Made by a program: the position numbers and the translations under genes
Notes under the pieces: generated by a model
The model's input: the letters and a program-made list of their open reading frames with translations, nothing else
Database searches by the model: none
Told to the model about the DNA's origin: nothing
From: CAZHOV01 sp964534315
GTDB lineage: Bacteria; Bacteroidota; Bacteroidia; Chitinophagales; Saprospiraceae
Length of the DNA stretch: 29,976 nucleotides
Assembly: GCA_964534315.1 (NCBI GenBank)
Contig: CAZHOV010000060.1
Location: 1 to 29,976, forward strand
Direction of reading: 5' to 3'
Shown: piece after piece, positions 16,032-23,471 of the stretch
How positions within the stretch are numbered: position 1 is the first letter of the stretch
Layout: the number at the start of each line of letters is the position of its first letter

Positions 16032-16175
16032 ATATCACTTCCTTGGAAATTGATCCAAGCGAACCCTGAAAATCAATACCCATAAAAAACAACCTCAACC
16101 AAAACTAATTGCGACTAAAGAAATTTTGAGGTATTACAAAACACTGCCGATCAAGTTCGGTACGTTCTTTGAAGT

Positions 16176-16227
16176 AGTGAAGGACTGACGCCTTCACCAT
16201 AAGAAAGTGAAGGACTGACGCCTTTAC
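16176..16227 (+). repeat. Two palindromic RAAGGAC...GCCTTY repeats
   Basis: GTGAAGG-ACTGACG-CCTTCAC (16177-16197) and GTGAAGG-ACTGACG-CCTTTAC (16207-16227) share an identical 19-mer 30 bp apart. They belong to the dispersed family also seen at 23211-23416 and 27274-27322. Confidence 0.7.
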
Positions 16228-16452
16228 AAGATGAATGAAAAAGAAGAAAAACGTCATACACGTTGGTATAAAAAATCTTTTTGAGTTCGGTCATTATTTC
16301 CTGCGTTCATTCCAGGTATTCAATCACTTAGTCTATAATGGCCGAACAGATTTATTATACAAGCAATTTTGATTTGCCGCTTAACTAGCAGCAGTTACTT
16401 ACGAATTCTTTTCTCTTATTTTTTATTGTTATGTTTCTTTAGAATCCATTGG

Positions 16453-16498
16453 GGGAGATCAAGCCCTGGAGCCCTCCGGGCTTGCTCCCACTTTTTTT
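16453..16498 (+). terminator. Intrinsic terminator (plus strand)
   Basis: GGGAG (16453-16457) and CAAGCCC (16460-16466) pair with GGGCTTG-CTCCC (16478-16489) with a 2-nt bulge and an 11-nt loop. T7 follows at 16492-16498. It is 900 bp beyond the last plus-strand gene, so it ends either a very long 3' UTR or an unannotated RNA. Confidence 0.65.
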
Positions 16499-16572
16499 CC
16501 ATCGGATTCGGGAAGCGTCAAATTTAAGAGATTAATATTTTTATATATATCATTTGGAAATAATTTTTTCCA

Positions 16573-16617
16573 CATCTATTTAAATGCCTTTCTTCCAAAC
16601 CTGCACCTAAATAGATG
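16573..16617. repeat. 10-bp inverted repeat next to terminator
   Basis: CATCTATTTA (16573-16582) and TAAATAGATG (16608-16617) are exact reverse complements around 25 nt. They abut the terminator hairpin that starts at 16618. Confidence 0.6.
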
Positions 16618-16652
16618 AAAAGGGCTCGCGCCAAAGCGCGGGCCCTTTTTTT
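16618..16652. terminator. Bidirectional intrinsic terminator
   Basis: A4 then GGGCTCGCGC - CAAA loop - GCGCGGGCCC then T7: a 10-bp stem with one G-T pair. It has T-runs on both strands, 55 bp past the stop of the minus-strand beta-barrel gene and downstream of all plus-strand signals in this gap. Confidence 0.85.
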
Positions 16653-16668
16653 ATGTCTACATTTCAAG

Positions 16669-16703
16669 CGTTTGCTGTTCACCGTTTACGGTTTACTGCT
16701 TAC
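16669..16703 (-). repeat. Heptamer-periodic repeat, GTRAAC-N family, inverted copy
   Basis: On the minus strand: GTAAGCA, GTAAACC, GTAAACG, GTGAACA, GCAAACG. Five in-register 7-mers lie immediately after the stop codon of the barrel gene, in opposite orientation to the copy at 15617-15658. Confidence 0.5.
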
Positions 16704-16707
16704 CTCA

Positions 16708-19700
16708 TCAAAACAACGCCCGAATCTCTGCCTGCCCTACATGTACTACCCTGGCCGTGCCAGTCTTCCGCCCCTGATAACCAAGGCTTAGCTGAATGTT
16801 GCTCGATAGCCGTCGATCAAAATTCAATTCCCATAGGAAATTATTGCCCTTTTGCAGGCCATTGAGCATCGCAAAACCAGCAGGTGTATTTTCTTTGCCG
16901 GAAAAGGCTACCCTGGAATAGGTGAAAGAAGTACGAATGGAAGTGGAAGAGGTGGAATTGAAAATACCTTCTACTTTCATATCACTCTGAAAGGATGCTT
17001 CTCCTCCTTCCGGTAAAAGATTGCGGCTCTCCCGGTATTGAAACGATACGGTACCACGAAACGCCGCGCTGGGCTGCCAGGTCAGGTTGGGCTCGATAGC
17101 GTAAAAGTCGATGTTATAATCTCTGCTGTTGAACAAGCGAGAATCATTGAGCTGTTTGCCCTTCGTCAGCTTGACAATGGCGCTCACCTCTTTCGTAAAA
17201 TTTAACCGCCCCCTCAAAAATTGCTCTGCCAACTGCCTGCTCTCATACCCGGTAGTCAGCGTCACCCGATTCCGGCTGTCCTGTATCCCCCACTGTAAAT
17301 CATACACCGCATTGGCCCGATTAAAAAAGATATCTCCTCGAATGATAGAATTGACCGACACTAAAGAAGTGTCCGGAATATTTCCCTGAAAAGGATTATA
17401 AGGCTGGATGGAAGCATCTTCCAGGGTCTTTCTCAATATCCGGAAAGAAGCCTGCCCCGAAAATTTTCCCAGGGCCTTCAAAAAACCTTCTTTATTCCCC
17501 CAAACGATCCTCGGCTCCAAACGAAAACTTTGATTGTAGGTAATATTGTTGGTCCGGATAAACTCATCAGTTACCAGGGTGATCTGGATCAGGTTGGCTG
17601 CGTCAGCAAATGGGGCGATCTCCACCTCGTCAAAGCCGATCACACCATTACTATCCCGGTCTACCCACAGATGGGTGCCGATCTCTCCAGGCTGTATCTC
17701 TCGATACACAAAATCTATTTTGCGCTCCTGTCCGGTACCGATCTCATAAGTTGTATTCGACCGCACGGCTCCTTTCCACAATAATAAGGTATAATCCAAG
17801 CGCCCCAGGTAGGTTTTTGAAGCATCGAGATTGATCAAGCTGGTGTCGTTGATCTGTAAATCGCGATAGGTGAAATTCCAACGGAGGTTAGAGGCTCTAC
17901 CCGCCTTCCATTTTCCATTAATATTGACTTCTTCAGCCCGCGTGGACTGCTCGAATTCCCGGTTGACTGGTGCAAAATCCCATCGATTGAGGTAGGAGAT
18001 ATTAAAATGCAGGTTCTCGTCTTCCGGATTTTGAATAAAAAACTTGGCGACATCATAATAAAAGCTAGTGTTGATAAGCGTATCCACCTCGGCGGTAATA
18101 GAGCGACGGCTGTTTTTCTCGCGCTCGCCGTAAAATCCGATCTCTATATTTTTTAATGGTTTGATGGTTTGGGAAAGTAAAATCCTGGGACGCGAAAATT
18201 TAGTAGTTTCCTCTGTCGAGCGGGAATCCAGATAAGTACCAAAAACGTGTAAATTAAACCCGCCTAACTGCATCTTCAGATCCAGGTCGTGCCTCAATCC
18301 CTCCAGCAGGCTATCCCGGCTGTAGCCATTTAAGCCATAATTCAACTGAAAATCGGTACCTTTCCCCAAATCAATAAAGGCTACTCCCAAATGCTCATTT
18401 CGAAAAAGATTTCCTCCTTGTGTCCCTTCCAGGTTCCAATCTCTTCGAAATTCAGCAACCCGATAAGGGTTTAGAGCTCTGAAATTTTCTTGCACCCACT
18501 CGTACTGAACACCAGTGCCAAATTCCCAACTATTTTCTTTCTTTCCCAGCGGCATGCGATGCTCGATCGCTGCACTTACTGCTATTCCCGCATCATCCTG
18601 CTCGTCTTGCTCCGAAAATCGATTTAGATCAGTATTACTGAGCGCTACTTCGGTCTTAAAGGAAGTATTTTTGGAAAGATTATATTCGGCACCCACTGCA
18701 TACAATTGATTTTGCTTGGGAGAGATTAACTGTATCAGAGGAGCATACTCTCCGGTGGGTTGACAGTTTTCGTCCCGAGGCGAGTAAACATAAACGGTGC
18801 CCAGCGCAAAGCTGTCTACGCGAATGTAGTCACCCCCTCCGGCAACCCTGGAAAAACTGACTGCAAACAGCTGCCTCGACGCATTATCGGGGTCCGTGCC
18901 CGTGCTATCGTACACAAAAATACTGTCACCATTACAAAAATAAGGATTGGGCACCTTCCAGTAATTGATTGGATTCGTGCTTTCGGATGCCGGGCGCTCG
19001 CCAGATGCTACAATATTATCGATAGCGTCGCCAGCATCCCTAAGTGCAATTTTTTGGCTCTGGCTCAGGTTACGAGCTTCGCCGGAGGTCTTACTGTCTT
19101 GCTGGGAAAACAAGTTGAAATACAACTTCCACTTATCTTTTTCATAGATAGAATTGACCGAATATAATGACCGAAGGTACTGCTGATCCGAATATTCAAA
19201 CTCGACAATGATCCGCTTGTCCTTTGTCATTAATTGCCTGTTCGTAAAGGTAATATCTCCCCTATTGTAATCGATAACGTAATCGTATTCGATTCCGCGC
19301 CTCATTAATTTACCGTCAACAAACACTTTTTCTGTACCTGCCAAAATAATAATAAAAGACTCTCCATCAGCTCCGTCCAGTCTGTAAGGCCCCTGGTTGC
19401 CCTCTTCGGCCAGAATTTCGTTTCGGGCAAATTTACCGCGTGATATAGCAATGCTTGCGCTGGTGTTTAGAGAGGCCTCATTTTTCAATATTGCATCGTG
19501 TGAAAAGGTGGCCCCCTGAAGTTTTTTGAAATAGTTGGTAAAGTATCCGTAGGGTTTGGCTAGCTCATAGTCTCCGGCAGTTAGAGCACTATTCCGCCGT
19601 TTCAGTTGGATAAAGATACGGTCAAACTCCTGCAATTGTTGGGTATTGCCCTCCGGTTGGAGGGGAATATTATTATCAGAAATGGCTGCCAATACTTCGA

Positions 19701-20217
19701 TGTCGTCGCCCAGGTCACCGCTCAATTGAAGATTAAAACTGGAATTTAGCACCAGGTCCTGATTGTTACCCACTGAAATCCCCCGGGAGAAACTCCCGGT
19801 ATAATCCAGTCCTTTTAAATCGATAATTCCTTCCCCTGTTTCGTAGGGTTTATAGTCAAAGCCGATGTAATTGCCATTTTGTGTAGGTGCAATTTTAAGC
19901 GTATCTCTTTTGTAAAGATTGGCATGGAAAGCATAGGGGGCAACCCGAAAAGTAGCCTTTACACTGTCTACCTCCGGTAAGGTATCCCATACCAATTGAT
20001 TGCCCCGGATGGTGTAATCAGATGTATCAAAAGGTACCTGCCCCGACAAATCGGAGATAACTAGAGTATGGGGAATAGCGGTAAGGCTGTCTAATAGCAC
20101 CCCTTCTTCCGCGACCGGAAAGACCTTATGGCGTTTATTGGACAGCGCATTACTCTGAGCCCACACGCAGTTTCCTGCAACCCAACAACAGATAATGGCA
20201 GGTAAAATTTTTGTCAT
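16708..20217 (-). CDS. Large predicted outer-membrane beta-barrel protein, function unknown
   Basis: 1169 residues from the ATG at 20217 (a GTG lies one codon upstream). A signal peptide ends at VWAQ. Residues about 130-170 (DYTGSFSRGISVGNNQDLVLNSS) and 270-340 (GPYRLDGADGESFIIILAG, VFVDGKLMRRGIEYDYVIDY) match a block I recall from uncharacterised surface/outer-membrane proteins of Bacteroidota and related phyla. The remainder is a long series of short alternating amphipathic strands with polar turns, as in outer-membrane barrels, and the last residue is Phe, typical of barrel proteins. There is no sorting domain, TonB plug or enzyme motif. It diverges from the propeller gene across an 83-bp gap and ends at a strong terminator. 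The barrel assignment is inference from the strand pattern. Confidence 0.75.
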   Translation of the reverse strand: MTKILPAIICCWVAGNCVWAQSNALSNKRHKVFPVAEEGVLLDSLTAIPHTLVISDLSGQVPFDTSDYTIRGNQLVWDTLPEVDSVKATFRVAPYAFHANLYKRDTLKIAPTQNGNYIGFDYKPYETGEGIIDLKGLDYTGSFSRGISVGNNQDLVLNSSFNLQLSGDLGDDIEVLAAISDNNIPLQPEGNTQQLQEFDRIFIQLKRRNSALTAGDYELAKPYGYFTNYFKKLQGATFSHDAILKNEASLNTSASIAISRGKFARNEILAEEGNQGPYRLDGADGESFIIILAGTEKVFVDGKLMRRGIEYDYVIDYNRGDITFTNRQLMTKDKRIIVEFEYSDQQYLRSLYSVNSIYEKDKWKLYFNLFSQQDSKTSGEARNLSQSQKIALRDAGDAIDNIVASGERPASESTNPINYWKVPNPYFCNGDSIFVYDSTGTDPDNASRQLFAVSFSRVAGGGDYIRVDSFALGTVYVYSPRDENCQPTGEYAPLIQLISPKQNQLYAVGAEYNLSKNTSFKTEVALSNTDLNRFSEQDEQDDAGIAVSAAIEHRMPLGKKENSWEFGTGVQYEWVQENFRALNPYRVAEFRRDWNLEGTQGGNLFRNEHLGVAFIDLGKGTDFQLNYGLNGYSRDSLLEGLRHDLDLKMQLGGFNLHVFGTYLDSRSTEETTKFSRPRILLSQTIKPLKNIEIGFYGEREKNSRRSITAEVDTLINTSFYYDVAKFFIQNPEDENLHFNISYLNRWDFAPVNREFEQSTRAEEVNINGKWKAGRASNLRWNFTYRDLQINDTSLINLDASKTYLGRLDYTLLLWKGAVRSNTTYEIGTGQERKIDFVYREIQPGEIGTHLWVDRDSNGVIGFDEVEIAPFADAANLIQITLVTDEFIRTNNITYNQSFRLEPRIVWGNKEGFLKALGKFSGQASFRILRKTLEDASIQPYNPFQGNIPDTSLVSVNSIIRGDIFFNRANAVYDLQWGIQDSRNRVTLTTGYESRQLAEQFLRGRLNFTKEVSAIVKLTKGKQLNDSRLFNSRDYNIDFYAIEPNLTWQPSAAFRGTVSFQYRESRNLLPEGGEASFQSDMKVEGIFNSTSSTSIRTSFTYSRVAFSGKENTPAGFAMLNGLQKGNNFLWELNFDRRLSSNIQLSLGYQGRKTGTARVVHVGQAEIRALF

Positions 20218-20236
20218 CACCTTTCTAAACGCGGAT

Positions 20237-20249
20237 TCCTTAATAAGGA
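20237..20249. promoter_or_regulatory. 13-bp palindrome TCCTTA-A-TAAGGA
   Basis: A perfect dyad inside the 83-bp gap between the divergent barrel (16708) and propeller (20301) genes, where it could bind one regulator controlling both. No TAnnTTTG element is present in this gap. Confidence 0.35.
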
Positions 20250-20300
20250 TTTTAAAAAAATTGCGATATTACGTTTATATGTCATTAAGAATATACTATT

Positions 20301-22886
20301 ATGAAACCATTGTACTATTTTTTAACCACACTTTTCTTATTTTTTATTTCCTTTGCTTACAGCCAAAATCAGTCCGAAAATGGCGATCCTGTTACTACCC
20401 AGGAATCCGGACTATTTCATGCTACCACTCAGACGAGCTTCAGAGGCGACCCGATTGTGCTGGAAGCCGGGGATGCGATTGAAGGCGATTATTTTGCGCA
20501 GATGGCCTTTTCGACGGATGGTGAGTTGGTTTTCGTTCCCCACCGCGTGACGGACAATATCTCGGTAATGGACTGGGACGACCAGACGATCATTCAAAAT
20601 ATTGAGGTAGGTGATTTGCCAATTGATATGGCCGTAACGGATGATTATGCTATAGTAGCCTGCTATTTGAGTAATGAAGTATATATCATTGATCTATCTG
20701 ATTATTCTACAGCAGCAATTATTCCGACTGCCAATCAGCCTGCAAAAGTAAAAGTAAGCGGAGACGGTCAGCTTGCCGTAGTGGGCTGCGACGAGCCAGA
20801 CATCGGAGAAGTGATCGACTTAAATACGCTCACTAAGATCGCAACCCTTAATGATTTCCCTGTTTATCAGGACCGCTTCTCTTTTATCACCTCTAATCCC
20901 AGATTTTACATCCATTATTCCGGTTTTGCCATAGATCCTACCAATACTTATGTAATCAATGGAGGAGGCAATGATAATACCCTCCGTTTTTGGGAAATAG
21001 CTACCGAGGAGGTTGCTTTCGATATTCCCGAGATCACCAATTGTAGCCAGGTAGAGTTATCTGGTGACGGCACTAAACTTATTACCGTTAAAGCAGGTAG
21101 CGACTCAGAAGTCAGCCAGGTAGATTTGATGACCTATGATTTTGTCAAGGTGAGCTTTCCTTCCGGCACCAATATCAACTCTACTTACAGCAGTGCTTCT
21201 GTCAACATGGACGGCTCCAAGGCCTTCGTTTCGGTAGGAGCTTCAGATGTCAAAGCGGCGATTGTACGTTTTGACACGGAGGATTTTACCCCTATTCCCA
21301 TCACCTCCTCCCCCAACTGGGTGGGGCATTCTGCTGATCGCCAGTACGCTATTGCCGGTCAGTTCTATTTTACAATTGTTGATTTCGAATCCGAATCCGT
21401 TGTCAGCCAATCGACTGGTCGCCCTATCTCCAACGGGGCTGTTTCGCCCGAATTCAACCGAATGGTTGCTACCGATCCGTTGCGATACGAGACGCTATAT
21501 TTTTATGATTTTGAAAACCCCGAACAGCTCACGTATTTAAATACCTTAGCGACGGGATCAGAGTTGGAAGCAGATGTTCCCTACTCAGTTACGTTCAATC
21601 AGGACGGAACGAAGGCGCTGATAGGAAACTCCCTCTCCGGTACCTTATCCTTGATCGATGTAGAAAATGAGGTGTTGGAGGCGATCATTCCTATTGGTTC
21701 AGCAGAAACCTACCACCCTGCCTTTTCAAATGATGGGAATTATGCCCTGATCGCCAAGCGATTAGAAGACGAAGTCGATATTATCGACCTCAACACCTAT
21801 GAAATAGTGGCAACGGTAGGAAGCGGAGGCGATAAGCCGGATCAGCTCTTTATGCTGCCAGATCAAGACATTGCCTATGTGATGAATGCAGGGGGCTCAG
21901 ACCGAATAGGAGTCATTGAGCTAGACGGTGCCAACAGTACGCTACAGTCTGTTTTCCAGGCTGGAAATTTTGGGATTAGCTGGACCAATTATGGCATTCG
22001 CCCGGACCTGAAAATAGTGGAATCTATTGACCGGGCCTTAGTAGCAGCGCCTTTTGACGATCAGGTCAACTTTATCGATATCGTTTCGCATGAAGTGCTA
22101 TCTACCACCGATATTCCCGGCTTTCCTTTACAGATCGCTCTTTCTGATGATACTGAGTTTGGCATTTTTGCCGGGGTGACCTTAAAAAACAGCAATGAAA
22201 TAGCCTTACTTACAGTTTCTGAAAATGGAGCCGGCCTGATCGGAACCTACGCCTGCTTCGGCAATCCTACCCGCATTGCTTATGACCCCATTACTGAACG
22301 GTTCGCAGTTTGCTCTAACGATGAGAACACTATTCAGTACTATAACATAGAGGAGTTAGAATTTGAACAGACCGAATATTATGGAGCAGACCTTACGCCA
22401 ATCTCCGTAGCGTTCAGCGAGACTGGGGATCAGTATACGCTTCTCCGATCGAGTGAGGAAACAACTCCCCACCAGTTTTGGATTAACGAAGAAGTTTATG
22501 AACTACCCAACCTTCCAATTCATAATATGGCCGTCTTAGAGGATGGAAGTGTAGCTGCAGTTTGCATGCCCGGCTCAGATCAGTTGGCATTGATCAAAGC
22601 CGGCCAGGCGGTAAAGACCATCGATCTGGGAGCTATTCAACAGCACCTTTGGGCGGTCAGCCCAAATCCGGCAACAACGCAAATGGTTTTCACCAGAGAA
22701 CAGCCAGTTCAAGATCAGCAAGTAATGATCAATATTTACAATGTAGAAGGAAAACTTACAAGATCGATCCCGAATGCATCTGAAGTTGAAGTTGTTTTAC
22801 GTCAACAACTATCTGCAGGGACTTATTTTTACCAGATCTGGGAAGATAAAGCTTTAGTGGATTGGGGTAAGGTGGTTTTAGAATGA
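20301..22886 (+). CDS. T9SS-exported YVTN-type beta-propeller protein
   Basis: 861 residues. A signal peptide (YYFLTTLFLFFISFAYSQ) precedes a long run of propeller blades (about 50-780). These show recurrent patterns such as SxDG-x-hydrophobic-x-hydrophobic-V and hydrophobic-x-hydrophobic-IDL-x-T-x-x-hydrophobic-x-A-x-I, seen in LVFVPHRVTDNISVMDWD, AIVACYLSNEVYIIDL and ALIGNSLSGTLSLIDV. This is the YVTN/lactonase-like propeller type. The C-terminus (about 783-861, starting WAVSPNPATTQ) is a type A T9SS sorting domain. Such propellers usually bind proteins or ligands; no enzyme residues are evident. It lies between the divergent barrel gene and the protease gene, separated from the latter by a 585-bp palindrome-rich gap, so it is probably its own transcript. 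Confidence 0.85.
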   Translation: MKPLYYFLTTLFLFFISFAYSQNQSENGDPVTTQESGLFHATTQTSFRGDPIVLEAGDAIEGDYFAQMAFSTDGELVFVPHRVTDNISVMDWDDQTIIQNIEVGDLPIDMAVTDDYAIVACYLSNEVYIIDLSDYSTAAIIPTANQPAKVKVSGDGQLAVVGCDEPDIGEVIDLNTLTKIATLNDFPVYQDRFSFITSNPRFYIHYSGFAIDPTNTYVINGGGNDNTLRFWEIATEEVAFDIPEITNCSQVELSGDGTKLITVKAGSDSEVSQVDLMTYDFVKVSFPSGTNINSTYSSASVNMDGSKAFVSVGASDVKAAIVRFDTEDFTPIPITSSPNWVGHSADRQYAIAGQFYFTIVDFESESVVSQSTGRPISNGAVSPEFNRMVATDPLRYETLYFYDFENPEQLTYLNTLATGSELEADVPYSVTFNQDGTKALIGNSLSGTLSLIDVENEVLEAIIPIGSAETYHPAFSNDGNYALIAKRLEDEVDIIDLNTYEIVATVGSGGDKPDQLFMLPDQDIAYVMNAGGSDRIGVIELDGANSTLQSVFQAGNFGISWTNYGIRPDLKIVESIDRALVAAPFDDQVNFIDIVSHEVLSTTDIPGFPLQIALSDDTEFGIFAGVTLKNSNEIALLTVSENGAGLIGTYACFGNPTRIAYDPITERFAVCSNDENTIQYYNIEELEFEQTEYYGADLTPISVAFSETGDQYTLLRSSEETTPHQFWINEEVYELPNLPIHNMAVLEDGSVAAVCMPGSDQLALIKAGQAVKTIDLGAIQQHLWAVSPNPATTQMVFTREQPVQDQQVMINIYNVEGKLTRSIPNASEVEVVLRQQLSAGTYFYQIWEDKALVDWGKVVLE

Positions 22887-23210
22887 TCTACTTTGGCGCG
22901 AACGAATTGTCACTTACAGCAAGTTATTAATATTAAATAAGGAAGAAAAATATAATTCATCACTCTTCCTGATTAAAACTTAATTTTAATATGCTCATTA
23001 GCAAAGAAAATGACAACAATTCGCTATAAAACTAATTATACTTAATGTAATTTTGCAGTCCAACTGCTCAAAACCAATGAAAATATAGTATCAATATCCC
23101 CAATTAATGATACTTTAATAGATCAATAAATGGGCTTTAAGCGGCAAATCAAAATTGCTTGTATAATAATTTGTTCGAATGAAATTGACTGAATAATTGA
23201 ATACTTGGAA

Positions 23211-23266
23211 ATTACAGTAAAGGACGCAAGTTTTTTATTAAAAAATGTCTTGCCTTTACTGTAATA
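23211..23266 (+). repeat. Long imperfect inverted repeat of the RAAGGAC...GCCTTY family
   Basis: ATTACAGTAAAAGGACGCAAG (21 nt, 23211-23231, here noted only by its ends ATTACAG and GCAAG) pairs with 23250-23266 (CTTGCCTTTACTGTAAT) with small bulges. A T6-ATT-A6 hairpin forms the tip. Confidence 0.7.
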
Positions 23267-23268
23267 AT

Positions 23269-23286
23269 GAAGGCAAGGTCCTTCAA
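23269..23286 (-). repeat. Palindromic repeat, RAAGGAC...GCCTTY family
   Basis: TGAAGG-CAAGGT-CCTTCA, two bases after the preceding long inverted repeat. On the minus strand it reads GAAGGAC-CTT-GCCTTC, matching the family consensus. Confidence 0.65.
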
Positions 23287-23368
23287 TATATGCAGGAATT
23301 TTTATTTGAACCTAAAAAAATTATTCTACCAATTTTTTTGCCTTACTACTTAATTCCCAAACTATTTT

Positions 23369-23384
23369 GAAGGCAACGTCCTTC
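23369..23384 (-). repeat. Palindromic repeat, RAAGGAC...GCCTTY family
   Basis: GAAGG-CAACGT-CCTTC. On the minus strand it reads GAAGGAC-GTT-GCCTTC. The same 16-mer is found 29 bp downstream. Confidence 0.65.
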
Positions 23385-23394
23385 TCTAACTTGT

Positions 23395-23416
23395 GATGAA
23401 GGCAACGTCCTTCATC
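23395..23416 (-). repeat. Palindromic repeat, RAAGGAC...GCCTTY family
   Basis: GATGAAGG-CAACGT-CCTTCATC, a perfect 8-bp stem and the most symmetric member. It lies 55 bp before the protease start, so it falls in the likely promoter or leader of that gene. Apart from these repeats the gap 22887-23471 is AT-rich without a supportable gene. Confidence 0.7.
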
Positions 23417-23471
23417 AGCAAAGTCCCCTGCTCGATGAAAATCCATTTACAAACAAAACAATTTTTATACA

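Noticed and set aside
22887..23471. tRNA-like TTCGAAT word in the gap before the protease
   Set aside because: No cloverleaf, acceptor stem or anticodon arm can be drawn around it.
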